Below, one piece after another: positions 38,790 through 48,299 of a stretch of 64,000 nucleotides of DNA. The translations under genes and the position numbers were made by a program. Origin of the DNA: a virus; IMG/VR virus record IMGVR_UViG_3300036819_000331, positions 26,588-90,587 of that record, one strand, 5' to 3'. Position 1 is the stretch's first letter; every line of letters begins with the position of its first letter. The notes beneath the pieces are model-generated. The model was not told where the DNA came from and searched no databases. It saw nothing but the letters and a program-made list of their open reading frames with translations.

Positions 38790-41156
38790 ATGGCGGACGA
38801 CGTCCAAGTTCGCTTCGGCGCACAAATTGAAGGCCTCATTGCCGGGGTAGAGGCAGTCAAAGCCCAGATCAGCACCATTTCGGCCCCGATAAATTCCGTC
38901 GTCTCGTCGTTCGGGGAGATGAAAGAAGCGTTGCTCGCGGCCTTCGCCATCGATAAGGGCGCTGAGTTTGTCGATCACATCACCGGCATTGGAGAACAGA
39001 TTCTCCGCGCTACGGAGATGACCGGGCTGAGCGCCGAGGAATTTCAGACGCTTCAATATGCGATGAAGGTGACCGGAACGGAAACCGGCAACCTCGGCAT
39101 CGTCATCGACAGGCTGGAGCGCAACATTGCGCTTGCGCGCGGCGGCAGCGGGCAGGCGGTGCAGGCGTTTCAGACGCTCGGCGTCACGATGGCGGACCTG
39201 AAGGAAAAATCGCCTTACGAAATCATCCAGAAAATCGCCGACGGTTTTCACAACCTGAAAGACCCGATTCTTGCGGCAGGCGCCGCGACCGAGGTCGGAT
39301 CGCGGGGATTCGCGCAGATGCTGCCCGCCCTGAAGTCGGGCAGTGACGGGTTGAAAGAGTTCGGGGAGGCTTTCAAGCAGACTGGTTCATACCTCAATGA
39401 CGCACAGGCCGGCGCCTTCGCTAAAACCCACGAAAGCCTGATTGAACTCGAAACTGCGCTGCAAGGCACTGGTGTGCAATTGGTAAGAACGTTGAAGCCT
39501 GCTATCGATTTGGTCGTGACCGCATTGACCGGCTTGATCGAAGCGATTAACTGGGTGATAGGAAAGTTTGCTGACCTCGTCAGCATTATTGAAGGCAGCG
39601 TTCTTGTCGTAATAGCGAAGGTTATAGAGCAGATAGAAGACTTTGGCGCTGAATCTGTCGCCAATTTGGAAAAGGTGAAGATTGCCTGGCAGGCGCTCGG
39701 GCGCACGATCGAGGATGTTCGCGACGGCCAACTATCCGAAGTTTCATCGGAGTGGAACATCGCCAACGCCCAGATGGAGGTGGCGAGTAAAAAAGCCGGT
39801 GTCGCGATTCAGGAGTACGGCAGACAATATCAGGATCTGGTCGGCCAGATTGCGAAGGCGACCGGCGCGCTCACGAATTTCTGGGGCAACCTCGGTGAGA
39901 AGCCAGGCGAGAGGGGCGGCGGTGGCGCGCTGGGGACGAACAAGGAAGACGGTAGCGCAGAGAAAAATGAAATCGCTATCGAAAAAAGCGATCTGCAGAG
40001 AAACCTTGAGCTCTACCGGCTCGACGTAGCCGCGAAAAAAGATGCCGATGATGCAAAGGTCGCTTCGGGGCAAATGACGAAGCAGGCCGAGCTTGCCGAC
40101 CTGATGAATCTGGTGGGGCAAGAACGGGACGTGGTTCTGGGTGAGATCACTGAGGAACGCGATCTCTATGACCGTGATTCGGCCGACTGGGAGGAGTTGA
40201 ATAATAAAAAGCTCATCGTGGCCAAGCAATACGCCAATGAACTCGCACGGCTTAACGCGCAGAGCGCCCAAGCACAGGCAGCAGATCTGAAGAAGCTGGA
40301 AGAGTCGTACAAGTCGATGTTTTCATCGATTGATCGTGCGATGGACGGCGCATTACAAGGTGTTTTACAAGGAATCCAGACGTTTAGCCAAGCCACTGCG
40401 CGCCTCTTTGGCGACATGGTGACCTCCATGCTGGAGGATATCGCAAAACTCACGCTTCGCTGGTCGGCCTTCGAGGCGTCGAAGGGCCTATTCGGGGCTG
40501 GAGATACCGTTACGAAGGCTATTGGAGAGCAGGTCCCCACCGCTCTCGGCGGAACGCAGCAAAATAGCGTACTGAATGCGGCGATGACGAAGCTCGCCGC
40601 AGTCATGGGCATAAACACGGCGGCGCATACCGCTGGCACCGTGGCGACCACAGGCAATACCGTGGCCACAGCCAGCGATACGGTAGCGACTGGAAGTTCC
40701 ACGGTTGCGACTACTGCCGGAACACTGGCGACATCCGTCAACACGACAACGACGGCTTCCAGTGGCTTTCTCCACATCGCGGCGCTGGCGGAAAACACCC
40801 TTGCAACCGCAGCCAATACTATTGCGACGGACCTCCTGAAGATAGCGATGTTCATCAAGAGCATTCTGCCAAGCTTCGCCGTCGGCAATTGGAACGTCCA
40901 AAGTGATATGGTCGCGCAAATTCACGCTGGAGAGATGATCGTTCCAGCGGCGCAAGCCGCCCAGATTCGCAATGGCGCTGGGTTTGGCGGGAGCGCCAGT
41001 TATGGGGGCGGAAGTGGCGGCGGCAACTATACGATCAATATAAATGCGATTGATACGCAGACTGGCGCGCAGTTCCTCAAAGCGAATGCATCCGTAATCG
41101 CTCAGACCTTGTCCGGGCAGGTGCGTAATTTTAATCCCGCGCTGCGGGCGAATTAA
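38790..41156 (+). CDS. Tail tape measure protein
   Basis: 788 residues, helical. MADDVQVRFGAQIEGLIAGVEAVKAQI, ATEMTGLSAEEFQTLQYAMKVTG and KSGSDGLKEFGEAFKQTGSYL fit phage tape measures. Hydrophobic stretches occur around 230-280. Around residues 615-665 an imperfect TVAT repeat (GTVATTGNTVATASDTVATG) precedes a hydrophobic end. The terminal region (IVPAAQAAQIRNG, GGNYTININAIDTQTG) is typical. It sets tail length, about 788 residues. Confidence 0.88.
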   Translation: MADDVQVRFGAQIEGLIAGVEAVKAQISTISAPINSVVSSFGEMKEALLAAFAIDKGAEFVDHITGIGEQILRATEMTGLSAEEFQTLQYAMKVTGTETGNLGIVIDRLERNIALARGGSGQAVQAFQTLGVTMADLKEKSPYEIIQKIADGFHNLKDPILAAGAATEVGSRGFAQMLPALKSGSDGLKEFGEAFKQTGSYLNDAQAGAFAKTHESLIELETALQGTGVQLVRTLKPAIDLVVTALTGLIEAINWVIGKFADLVSIIEGSVLVVIAKVIEQIEDFGAESVANLEKVKIAWQALGRTIEDVRDGQLSEVSSEWNIANAQMEVASKKAGVAIQEYGRQYQDLVGQIAKATGALTNFWGNLGEKPGERGGGGALGTNKEDGSAEKNEIAIEKSDLQRNLELYRLDVAAKKDADDAKVASGQMTKQAELADLMNLVGQERDVVLGEITEERDLYDRDSADWEELNNKKLIVAKQYANELARLNAQSAQAQAADLKKLEESYKSMFSSIDRAMDGALQGVLQGIQTFSQATARLFGDMVTSMLEDIAKLTLRWSAFEASKGLFGAGDTVTKAIGEQVPTALGGTQQNSVLNAAMTKLAAVMGINTAAHTAGTVATTGNTVATASDTVATGSSTVATTAGTLATSVNTTTTASSGFLHIAALAENTLATAANTIATDLLKIAMFIKSILPSFAVGNWNVQSDMVAQIHAGEMIVPAAQAAQIRNGAGFGGSASYGGGSGGGNYTININAIDTQTGAQFLKANASVIAQTLSGQVRNFNPALRAN

Positions 41157-41389
41157 TCCTCTCTGCCCGCAACGCGCTGGTAGCCCTTCTCATGCAGCAT
41201 GCACTGCTCCTCGACATTGAACCGGTCTATGTCCGTTCCACCGCTTGCAGTAGCCAGTGTTGCCTTATACCGGCAATAACCTTGATCGGCCTGCTTCTGG
41301 GCCGTCGTCACTCCCGGCTTATCGAGATGATCTGCCAAAGAGTTGCACGCGGCAAGTATAAGCAGCAGAAGAACAGGCGTGAAGCGCAT
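41153..41389 (-). CDS. Small lipoprotein on the opposite strand (moron)
   Basis: 78 residues. A signal sequence with lipobox LAAC (MRFTPVLLLLILAACNSLAD) is followed by a short soluble part with two further Cys (GYCRYK, EQCMLHEKGYQ). Stop codons overlap by 4 bases with the tape measure gene. Opposite orientation in the tail cluster suggests independent expression, perhaps in the lysogen, such as surface exclusion. That role is inferred. Confidence 0.7.
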   Translation of the reverse strand: MRFTPVLLLLILAACNSLADHLDKPGVTTAQKQADQGYCRYKATLATASGGTDIDRFNVEEQCMLHEKGYQRVAGRED

Positions 41390-41442
41390 GGATTCCTCGT
41401 TGAGAAGTTACTAAATGATTAACACTTCGGTTGAATTGGGTC

Positions 41443-41474
41443 AATGACACTTCGATATTGACTGAAGAGTCATT
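41443..41474. repeat. Inverted repeat upstream of the lipoprotein gene
   Basis: AATGACACTTC (41443-41453) and GAAGAGTCATT (41464-41474) are complementary except for one base, with a 10-base loop. It lies in the 163-base gap between the leftward lipoprotein and the homing endonuclease, possibly an operator or transcription signal. No U-tract follows. Nothing else is evident in the gap. Confidence 0.4.
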
Positions 41475-41552
41475 TGCCCGTCTAAATGACGGAACCCTGC
41501 CGGTGTATCAGCACCAACAGGGCTCCTGGCCAACAACAAGTGGTAGCTTGCC

Positions 41553-42509
41553 GTGGTTGATGTGGAAAATAGCACGATTGCTTCCCCTGGCAACATCGAA
41601 GTTGCGGACAGGTCGCCACCGAAAGCAGAGAAGATTTACGGCGTTTACACGCATGCAAGGCCTGATGGCAGGGTGTTTTATGTTGGGAAGGGGACGGAGC
41701 GGCGAGCTAATCACCTTGGTCCATCACAGAGGACCATTTGGCATGCGAGAGCGGTAAAGAAGTATGGCAGAGCAAACATCAAGATTAGATTTATGCCGTG
41801 TGCCTCTGAGGCCGAAGCCCTGATGGAAGAGATTCGATTGATTGCAGAGTACCGTGCAAAAGGGACCAAGCTAATCAACATAACTGATGGGGGTGATGGG
41901 GTATCAGGCCTAAAACATACGGATTCTGCGCGTGAGAAGGTTCGGCAAGCGAACCTCGGCCGAAAACATGGGCCGCTTCCTGCAAGTGCGAAGGCCAAGA
42001 TCAGTGCCGTACATAAAGGCAAGAAAAAGTCAGCGGCACATATAGAGAAAATGAGGATAGCTTTTTCCGGAAGGAAGGCATCGGCAGAAACTCGGGCGAA
42101 GATGAGCGCGAGCCAGATGGGTAAGGTGCTTTCAGAAGAGGCGAAGACCCGATTAAGCATCTTAAAGAAAGGCAAGCCCCTATCAGCGGAACACCTGAGA
42201 CAACTGCGCGAATCTCGGGCGCGTCCTGAAGTGCGGGCGAGAATGAGCGCCGCGCAGAAGGGACGTACATTTTCAGAGGCGACGCGAGCCAAAATGCGGG
42301 CGGCTAGACTCGGTAAGAAATACGGGCCTCGTCCACTTGACGTTAGGCTCAAGATAGGCGTCTCACGGAAAGGTCAGCCTGGGCGTCCTCAGGCCACAGG
42401 CACTAGCGCAAAGATTGGAGCGGCTAATATAATACGCCTCGAACAGCGCGGCAATCTCTGGTCCCTCCTCATCGGCTACCTTCTCGCAATGCAACCCACT
42501 TTAATGTGA
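41553..42509 (+). CDS. GIY-YIG homing endonuclease with NUMOD3 repeats
   Basis: 318 residues from a GTG. KIYGVYTHARPDGRVFYVGKGTERRANHL is the GIY-YIG catalytic start (here Y-GVY...FYVGKG), with HARAVKKYG and EAEALMEEIRLIAEYR. Residues 120-290 contain several NUMOD3-type DNA-contact repeats of the form HTDSAREKVRQANLGRKHG, SAAHIEKMRIAFSGRKAS, SEEAKTRLSILKKGKPLS and SEATRAKMRAARLGKKYG. Free-standing HEGs like this spread between phage genomes. It has been placed between the tape measure and the tail-tip block. The start codon is uncertain. Confidence 0.85.
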   Translation: MVDVENSTIASPGNIEVADRSPPKAEKIYGVYTHARPDGRVFYVGKGTERRANHLGPSQRTIWHARAVKKYGRANIKIRFMPCASEAEALMEEIRLIAEYRAKGTKLINITDGGDGVSGLKHTDSAREKVRQANLGRKHGPLPASAKAKISAVHKGKKKSAAHIEKMRIAFSGRKASAETRAKMSASQMGKVLSEEAKTRLSILKKGKPLSAEHLRQLRESRARPEVRARMSAAQKGRTFSEATRAKMRAARLGKKYGPRPLDVRLKIGVSRKGQPGRPQATGTSAKIGAANIIRLEQRGNLWSLLIGYLLAMQPTLM

Positions 42510-42516
42510 TGACCGC

Positions 42517-43128
42517 ATGTCAACCGCTGTCCTTCCGACCATGCTGGGTGTCGCTTGGCCCGTCAGCCGCACCATGATGGACGATGTCACCATCCAGACG
42601 GCGATATCAGGAAAAGAGACGAGAATAAACAATCAGACCTACCCGCGCTACCAGTGGGATCTGGTCTACAACATCTTGCGCAGCGCACCGGCGTTCACAG
42701 AATATCAACAGCTTCTGGGTTTCATAAACGCCCGCTACGGGCGGTGGGATACATTCCTTTACACTGCCGATGATGACAACGCCGTTGTCGGGCAGTCGAT
42801 TGGAACTGGTGACGGCGCGACCACGCAGTTTCAGCTCCTTCGTACCCTCAGCGGTTTTATTGAGCCGGTGCTCGCGCCCAATAACGTAAGCGCGGTAAAG
42901 CTCAACGGCACCACGCAGAGCGGCGGCTCTTACTCGATATCGAACTGGGGCTCCTCAGCGCCCGGCATTCTGACATTCAACAGCGCGCCTGGAAGTGGCG
43001 TGGCTATCACCGCAGATTTCACGTACTACTGGCCCTGCCGGTTCAACATGGACAAATATGCGTTCAGCGAATTCCTGGGGGGAATGTACGAACTGAAAAA
43101 GCTCTCGATCATCTCAGTGAAGAATTAG
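42517..43128 (+). CDS. DUF2460 / TIGR02217 tail protein
   Basis: 203 residues. PVSRTMMDDVTIQTAISGKETRINNQTYPRYQWDLVYNIL, GRWDTFLYTADDDNAVVGQSIGTGDGATTQFQLLR and the ending FNMDKYAFSEFLGGMYELKKLSIISVKN match TIGR02217, the GTA/alphaproteobacterial distal-tail hub type. First of a conserved four-gene block. Confidence 0.9.
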   Translation: MSTAVLPTMLGVAWPVSRTMMDDVTIQTAISGKETRINNQTYPRYQWDLVYNILRSAPAFTEYQQLLGFINARYGRWDTFLYTADDDNAVVGQSIGTGDGATTQFQLLRTLSGFIEPVLAPNNVSAVKLNGTTQSGGSYSISNWGSSAPGILTFNSAPGSGVAITADFTYYWPCRFNMDKYAFSEFLGGMYELKKLSIISVKN

Positions 43129-43143
43129 AAGAATCAAAGGGTT

Positions 43144-44043
43144 ATGAAGCCAGCAAGCCCAGCATTGATAGCGCTGCTGGCAACGCGGCAATTTTATAGC
43201 GCCGATCTTTATCAGTTCGATATCTTCAATGGCTCCGTAGCCGAAACCAACCTTTACTATTGCGGTGGCGACAAGGACATCATCTGGAACGGCATCACCT
43301 GGTCCTCGGGTCACACCGGCTCAAACTCGGGCCCTTTCTTCGACCGCAAGGACAACAAGGCAAAATGCCACTGGAAGATCGGCGTCGAGGTCGATAGCCT
43401 CGTATTCGATTGCATTCCCGGTGGCGCGACTATCGGCGGCGAACCGTTCCTGTCCTTTTGTCGCCAAGGCGGCTTCGACGGCGCTGAACTCACGCTTTAC
43501 CGCGCATTCATGCCCACCTACGGCAACACGGCGGCGGGCACGGTGATCATGTTCGTGGGCCGCGTGGCCGAGATCGACGCGAGCCGCTCACTGGCGACAT
43601 TCACGGTAAACAGCCATCTCGAGTTGCTCAACCAGAACATGCCCCGCAACCTCTATCAGTCGGCGTGCTCGAACACGCTTTACGATGCGAACTGCACGCT
43701 GAATCAGACGAGCTTCGGGGTATCGGGAACCGTGGCTTCCGGCTCGACGGCCAGCGTCATCAACGCGAATCTCTCGCAGCCTGCGGGGTATTTCAGCCTC
43801 GGGCAGCTGACGTTCACCAGCGGAGCGAATCAGGGCTTCTCGGGTTCGGTGCAAAGCTACACGCCCGGGGCTCCGGGGATGGCGAGCGTGATTTCTCCAT
43901 TTCCAAGCGCGCCAGCGCCGGGTGATACGTTCACGATTTATCCGGGCTGCAACAAGCTCTTAAGTACCTGTAGTTCCAAGTTTTCAAACGCCGTGAACTA
44001 CAGAGGCGAGCCCAACATACCAAATCCTTCAACCGCCGTATGA
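43144..44043 (+). CDS. DUF2163 / phage BR0599-like tail protein
   Basis: 299 residues. SADLYQFDIFNGSVAETNLYYCGGDKDIIWNGITWSSG, VDSLVFDCIPGGATIGGEPFLSFCRQGGFDGAELTLYRAF and CSNTLYDANCTLNQTSFGVSG match DUF2163 plus the BR0599 C-terminal domain. The paired Cys near the end are typical (an iron-sulphur cluster has been described in related GTA hubs). Couples by ATGA with the next gene. Confidence 0.88.
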   Translation: MKPASPALIALLATRQFYSADLYQFDIFNGSVAETNLYYCGGDKDIIWNGITWSSGHTGSNSGPFFDRKDNKAKCHWKIGVEVDSLVFDCIPGGATIGGEPFLSFCRQGGFDGAELTLYRAFMPTYGNTAAGTVIMFVGRVAEIDASRSLATFTVNSHLELLNQNMPRNLYQSACSNTLYDANCTLNQTSFGVSGTVASGSTASVINANLSQPAGYFSLGQLTFTSGANQGFSGSVQSYTPGAPGMASVISPFPSAPAPGDTFTIYPGCNKLLSTCSSKFSNAVNYRGEPNIPNPSTAV

Positions 44044-44492
44044 GCGACATAGAGCGCCAGCGCGCCATCCGCATCGCGCGTTCATGGATCGGCACACCCT
44101 ATCACACCGGTGCGCGAGTCAAAGGGCAGGGCGCAGATTGTATAACTCTGCTCGCCGGAATCTTCGAGGAAGCCGCGCTCGTGCCGCGCATCGAAATCCC
44201 AACCTACAGTCCGCAATGGCACCTCCATCATAGTGCCGAGCGCTACCTCGAAGGCCTGCTCAAATACACGAAGGAAATTCCCGGCCCTCCTAAGCCCGGC
44301 GATATTGCGCTCTGGAAGTTCGGCCGATGTTTCAGCCACGGCGCTATCGTGATCGCGTGGCCGCAGGTCATGCATGCTTATGTCGGATCATCCTGCCGAT
44401 ATGAGAATGCCGAGACGGCGCAATGGCTTAAGTTCATGGGTGAGGAAAGGGGCAAGCTGCGCCCGGTGAGGTTTTTTTCAATTTGGGGCTAG
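44040..44492 (+). CDS. NlpC/P60-family tail peptidase
   Basis: 150 residues. RIARSWIGTPYHTGARVKGQGADCITLLAGIF contains the catalytic Cys (ADC), and CFSHGAIVI the His. This is the cell-wall peptidase that sits at the tail tip in GTA-like tails, cutting peptide cross-links during DNA entry. Confidence 0.88.
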   Translation: MSDIERQRAIRIARSWIGTPYHTGARVKGQGADCITLLAGIFEEAALVPRIEIPTYSPQWHLHHSAERYLEGLLKYTKEIPGPPKPGDIALWKFGRCFSHGAIVIAWPQVMHAYVGSSCRYENAETAQWLKFMGEERGKLRPVRFFSIWG

Positions 44493-44495
44493 GCA

Positions 44496-47400
44496 ATGTC
44501 GTTTCTTCGCGGTCTGATCGGTGGCGGAAAATCGACGGCCACCCAGCAGACCGCAGCCGCGGGCCTGCAGGTCCAGACCTCCGTGCAGGGAAAGCCCCTC
44601 GCGCTCATCTATGGCATGACGCGCGTCGCGCCGAACTTGATTTGGTACGGCGATTTCACCGCGACTCAGCAGTCCTCGGGCGCTGGCGGCAAGGGCGGCC
44701 TCACCGGTGCCGGTGGAAAAAGCGGCGGCTCGGCGGGGTACACCTACACGGCGTCCTTCCAGCTCGCGCTCGGCGAAGGCGTTCTCAATTCCATCTGGGA
44801 TGTATGGGCAGATAAGAATCAAAGCGATCTGCCGGACCTCGGCATGTCGTTCTTCCGGGGAGACTACCAGCAAGCCCCATGGTCGTACCTTCTTCAAGGG
44901 CAGGATGCTCAGATCGATTCGGAGCCGTACGTGGTTCCGGGTTCTCCTTACCAGGTGTCGGTCAGCAATCCGCTGCTCTACGACCAGGGCGTCATTGTCA
45001 CATCTTCGTCGTCTCTGACGTATTTTCCGACCGTCTTCCAGCCCGATCTGGCGTCGAACCAATACAGCTACATCGTCAGCGCCTCCAGCGTCACCTATAT
45101 CTTCAACTCCGCGCTTGATGGCGAGTCCGTCCAGATCAGCTACAGCGTCAACGCCCAGCCCTTCACGATTTCCGCGACGGTCGCCAGCGGCCAGGTCGAA
45201 ATCGATAACGTTTTTGGGCAGGGATTCGCCGACGCCGGAGTGACCTTCATCGTCGGGTCGCCGCTCACGAAGGCTACGGGCAGTCCCTCTGCCGGGGAGT
45301 ATACCCAGGTCGGAGGCACCTACACCTTCAATAGCGCGCAGTCGGGCGCGAACGTCATCATCAGCTACGTCCCGAACAACGGGCAGTCAATCGCGCTGGG
45401 GTACAGCGGCATCGCCTACATCGCCGCGGCGAACTTCTCGCTCGGCAACAACCCATCGCTGCCGAACTTCAATTTCGAGGTATCAGGGCTCTTTTCGCAA
45501 ACCGTCCAGCAGTCGGTGCAGGGGGAGCAATATACCCTTCCGACGGCAAACGCCCTGACGATAACCGTCCGCTTCTCTCCGGAGTTCATCTCGGACGTCG
45601 GGGTCACGGATCAGGACGGCAACGTCTATACGAAGGTCAGCGCCAGCCCCGGCACCAATCAATATGTGGTGAGCGCTGGAACCTATTCCTTCTCCAGCGG
45701 CAACGCCGGAGCGGTGGTGAATATCAGCTACAACGCGAGCATCGGGCCGGATGCCCCGCCCGCGAAAGTCGTGGCCGACCTGCTTTCAAACGCGCATTAC
45801 GGCATCGGCTTCCCCTCCGACCGGGTCGATGCCCTTACGACGTATAACGCATACACGCTTGCGACGGGCCTCGTGATATCGCCGTGCTATGACACCCAGC
45901 AGCAGGCATCCTCGATGCTGGACGACATTGCCAAGGCGACGAACAGCGCCTTTGTCTGGTCTTCTGGCGTCCTCACGCTGGTCCCGTATGGCGATGAGGC
46001 GGTCACGGCGAACGGTTTCACTTACACGCCGCCCGCATCCCCGTTGTACAGCCTGACAGACGACGATTTCCTGCCCAACAAGAACCTCACAGCGTCGGCG
46101 AGCGCGTCATTCAATGACGATCCCGTGCTTATGACCCGGCTTCGCCCGGCCGATGCGTTCAACTCGATAAAGCTGGAGTGGCTCGACCGGGGCAATGCCT
46201 ACAGCCCTGCCATCATCCAGGCGGACAATCTCGCGGCGATCAATTCCTTCGGGCTGCGGCAGGACTCGGTGCGCTCCTTCCATATGTTCTGCAACGGCAA
46301 CGCCGCGCAGATATCGGTGCAGCTCCAGCTGCAGCGGCAGTCGATCCGCAATATCTACCAGTTCACGCTCGACCAGCGGTATGTGCTGCTCGACCCGATG
46401 GACATTGTTGCGATCACCGATGTGAACCTCGGCTTGAATGAGCAGTGGGTGCGTATCAACGAGATCACCGAGAATGACGACGGCTCGCTGTCGATAGTTG
46501 CTGAAGAATATCTCCAGGGCACCGGTACGGCTCCGCAATACAGCTTCCAGCAGGGGCAGGGATTCAATGCCAACTACAACGCCGATCCCGGTGCGGTTAA
46601 CGTCCCGGTGATGTTCGAGCCTCCCGCGGAGCTTACGGAGGATCTCGAAGTCTGGCTTGGGGTGAGCGGAGGCACCTTCTGGGGCGGCTGCGAGATCTGG
46701 ATTTCGACGGACAACGATAGCTACCAGTTCGCCGGGAAAACCACGGGCCCGACGCGGCAGGGTTATGTCGATGCGGCTTTGCCCGCGGTTACGCTGGCAT
46801 CGAGCGGTCTCACTATCGACCAGGCCAACACGCTGTCGGCTGACATTTCGCTCAGCGGCGGCCAGCTTTTAAATGCCTCACAGGCCGATGCCCAGAACCT
46901 CGCGACGCTCTGCTATCTGGGCTCCGGCAATACCTACGAGCTGCTCAGCTATCAGAATGCCGCGCTGCTCACCAAGAACTTCTACGCGCTCAGCTACCTC
47001 ATACGCGGCGCTTACGATAGCCCGATTCTGGCGCACCAGGCGGGAGAGCAGTTCGCGCGCATCGACTCCAGCGTCTTCAAGTATCCCTACACGCAGGACA
47101 GGATTGGGACGACGCTCTACATCAAGTTCCTGTCGTTTAACATCTATGGCGGCGGGCAGGAGCTGCTTGAGGATGTCGAGCCGTACAGTTTCACCCTGCA
47201 GGGCCTCGCGCTTTCATCTCCCCTGCCCAATATCACGAACCTGCGCAGCAGCTACGTCGCGAACATCACGCAGCTCTCATGGGATGAAGTGTCGGACTTC
47301 CGGCCGGTCCTCTATGAGATCCGCAAGGGCAGTGCATGGACCGGCGGACAGGTGCTGGGCCGCGTGGCGCACCCGCCTTTCAATGTGCAGGGCAACGGCA

Positions 47401-48281
47401 CGTACTGGGTGTCGGCCTACAGCCAGCCCACGGCGGGATTGCAGGTTTACAGCGAAGTGCCGGAGAGCCTTATCATCGCTGGCGCGCAGATCGTCAGCAA
47501 CATCATCGAATCATGGGACGAAGCGGCAACGGGATGGACGGGTTCCCTCGGCGGCGCAGCGGCCCTGTCGGCTGGCAATATCGCGCTGGGCGGCGCTGGC
47601 AATATCCTGACCGACCCGGACTTTCTGAATACGCCGAACGTGCTCTATTACGGCGGCGTCGGTTCTTCGGGGACATACACGATCCCGGACGCGCATATCG
47701 TGAATATCGGCCGCGTCGCGCCCTGCAGCATCATTATTACCAGCCTCGCCACCGGCCAGCACATCGCCGACAACATCCTGACCGTTGCCGACTTCCTGAA
47801 CTTCCAGGACGTACTCGACTCGACGGCGCAAGCGCTGGTCGATGTGTACGCCAATATCGCAACCTCTCAGGACGGCTTAACGTGGGGCGCGTGGCAGAAA
47901 TGGACGCCTGGCTCTTATAACGGGATGGCCTTCAAGGCACAGGCCGTGCTTGAGAGCATCGACGCCACCGTCACCGCGATTCTTGAGGATTTTATTTTCG
48001 AGGTCGATGTCCCTCCAAGGGACGACCACTACACGAACCTCAGCGTGCCTTCCGGCGGTTTAAGTCTCGTCTTCACGCCCGATGGCGCTACGTCTCCGGC
48101 GGCCTTCAACGGCGGCCCGGCGAATGGCGACCTTCCCGCGGTACAGGTGACGATCCTGAACGCGCAGGCGGGTGATCAGCTGGTGCTGAGCAGCCTGTCG
48201 CTCTCGGGATGTCAGCTGCAGGTGACGAACGGCGGCTTTGGCGTCAGCCGCAGTGGCAACGTGCTGGCCGAAGGTTTTTAA
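44496..48281 (+). CDS. Tail-tip / host-specificity megaprotein (GTA gp15 type)
   Basis: 1261 residues. The N-terminus (SFLRGLIGGGKSTATQQTAAAGLQVQTSVQGKPLALIYGMTRVAPNLIWYG) is that of baseplate hub megaproteins. Residues 150-430 hold three copies of the beta domain ending GTYTFNS-type strands. The centre (VVADLLSNAHYGIGFPSDRVD, DDFLPNKNLTASASASFNDDPVLMTRLRPADAFNSIKLEW) resembles the gpJ-like fold. A FN3-like stretch (RSSYVANITQLSWDEVSDFRPVLYEIRKGSAW) follows. It forms the tail spike base, contacts the receptor and leads DNA delivery. Confidence 0.85.
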   Translation: MSFLRGLIGGGKSTATQQTAAAGLQVQTSVQGKPLALIYGMTRVAPNLIWYGDFTATQQSSGAGGKGGLTGAGGKSGGSAGYTYTASFQLALGEGVLNSIWDVWADKNQSDLPDLGMSFFRGDYQQAPWSYLLQGQDAQIDSEPYVVPGSPYQVSVSNPLLYDQGVIVTSSSSLTYFPTVFQPDLASNQYSYIVSASSVTYIFNSALDGESVQISYSVNAQPFTISATVASGQVEIDNVFGQGFADAGVTFIVGSPLTKATGSPSAGEYTQVGGTYTFNSAQSGANVIISYVPNNGQSIALGYSGIAYIAAANFSLGNNPSLPNFNFEVSGLFSQTVQQSVQGEQYTLPTANALTITVRFSPEFISDVGVTDQDGNVYTKVSASPGTNQYVVSAGTYSFSSGNAGAVVNISYNASIGPDAPPAKVVADLLSNAHYGIGFPSDRVDALTTYNAYTLATGLVISPCYDTQQQASSMLDDIAKATNSAFVWSSGVLTLVPYGDEAVTANGFTYTPPASPLYSLTDDDFLPNKNLTASASASFNDDPVLMTRLRPADAFNSIKLEWLDRGNAYSPAIIQADNLAAINSFGLRQDSVRSFHMFCNGNAAQISVQLQLQRQSIRNIYQFTLDQRYVLLDPMDIVAITDVNLGLNEQWVRINEITENDDGSLSIVAEEYLQGTGTAPQYSFQQGQGFNANYNADPGAVNVPVMFEPPAELTEDLEVWLGVSGGTFWGGCEIWISTDNDSYQFAGKTTGPTRQGYVDAALPAVTLASSGLTIDQANTLSADISLSGGQLLNASQADAQNLATLCYLGSGNTYELLSYQNAALLTKNFYALSYLIRGAYDSPILAHQAGEQFARIDSSVFKYPYTQDRIGTTLYIKFLSFNIYGGGQELLEDVEPYSFTLQGLALSSPLPNITNLRSSYVANITQLSWDEVSDFRPVLYEIRKGSAWTGGQVLGRVAHPPFNVQGNGTYWVSAYSQPTAGLQVYSEVPESLIIAGAQIVSNIIESWDEAATGWTGSLGGAAALSAGNIALGGAGNILTDPDFLNTPNVLYYGGVGSSGTYTIPDAHIVNIGRVAPCSIIITSLATGQHIADNILTVADFLNFQDVLDSTAQALVDVYANIATSQDGLTWGAWQKWTPGSYNGMAFKAQAVLESIDATVTAILEDFIFEVDVPPRDDHYTNLSVPSGGLSLVFTPDGATSPAAFNGGPANGDLPAVQVTILNAQAGDQLVLSSLSLSGCQLQVTNGGFGVSRSGNVLAEGF

Positions 48282-48299
48282 CCCTCTTAAGGTTTTGAA

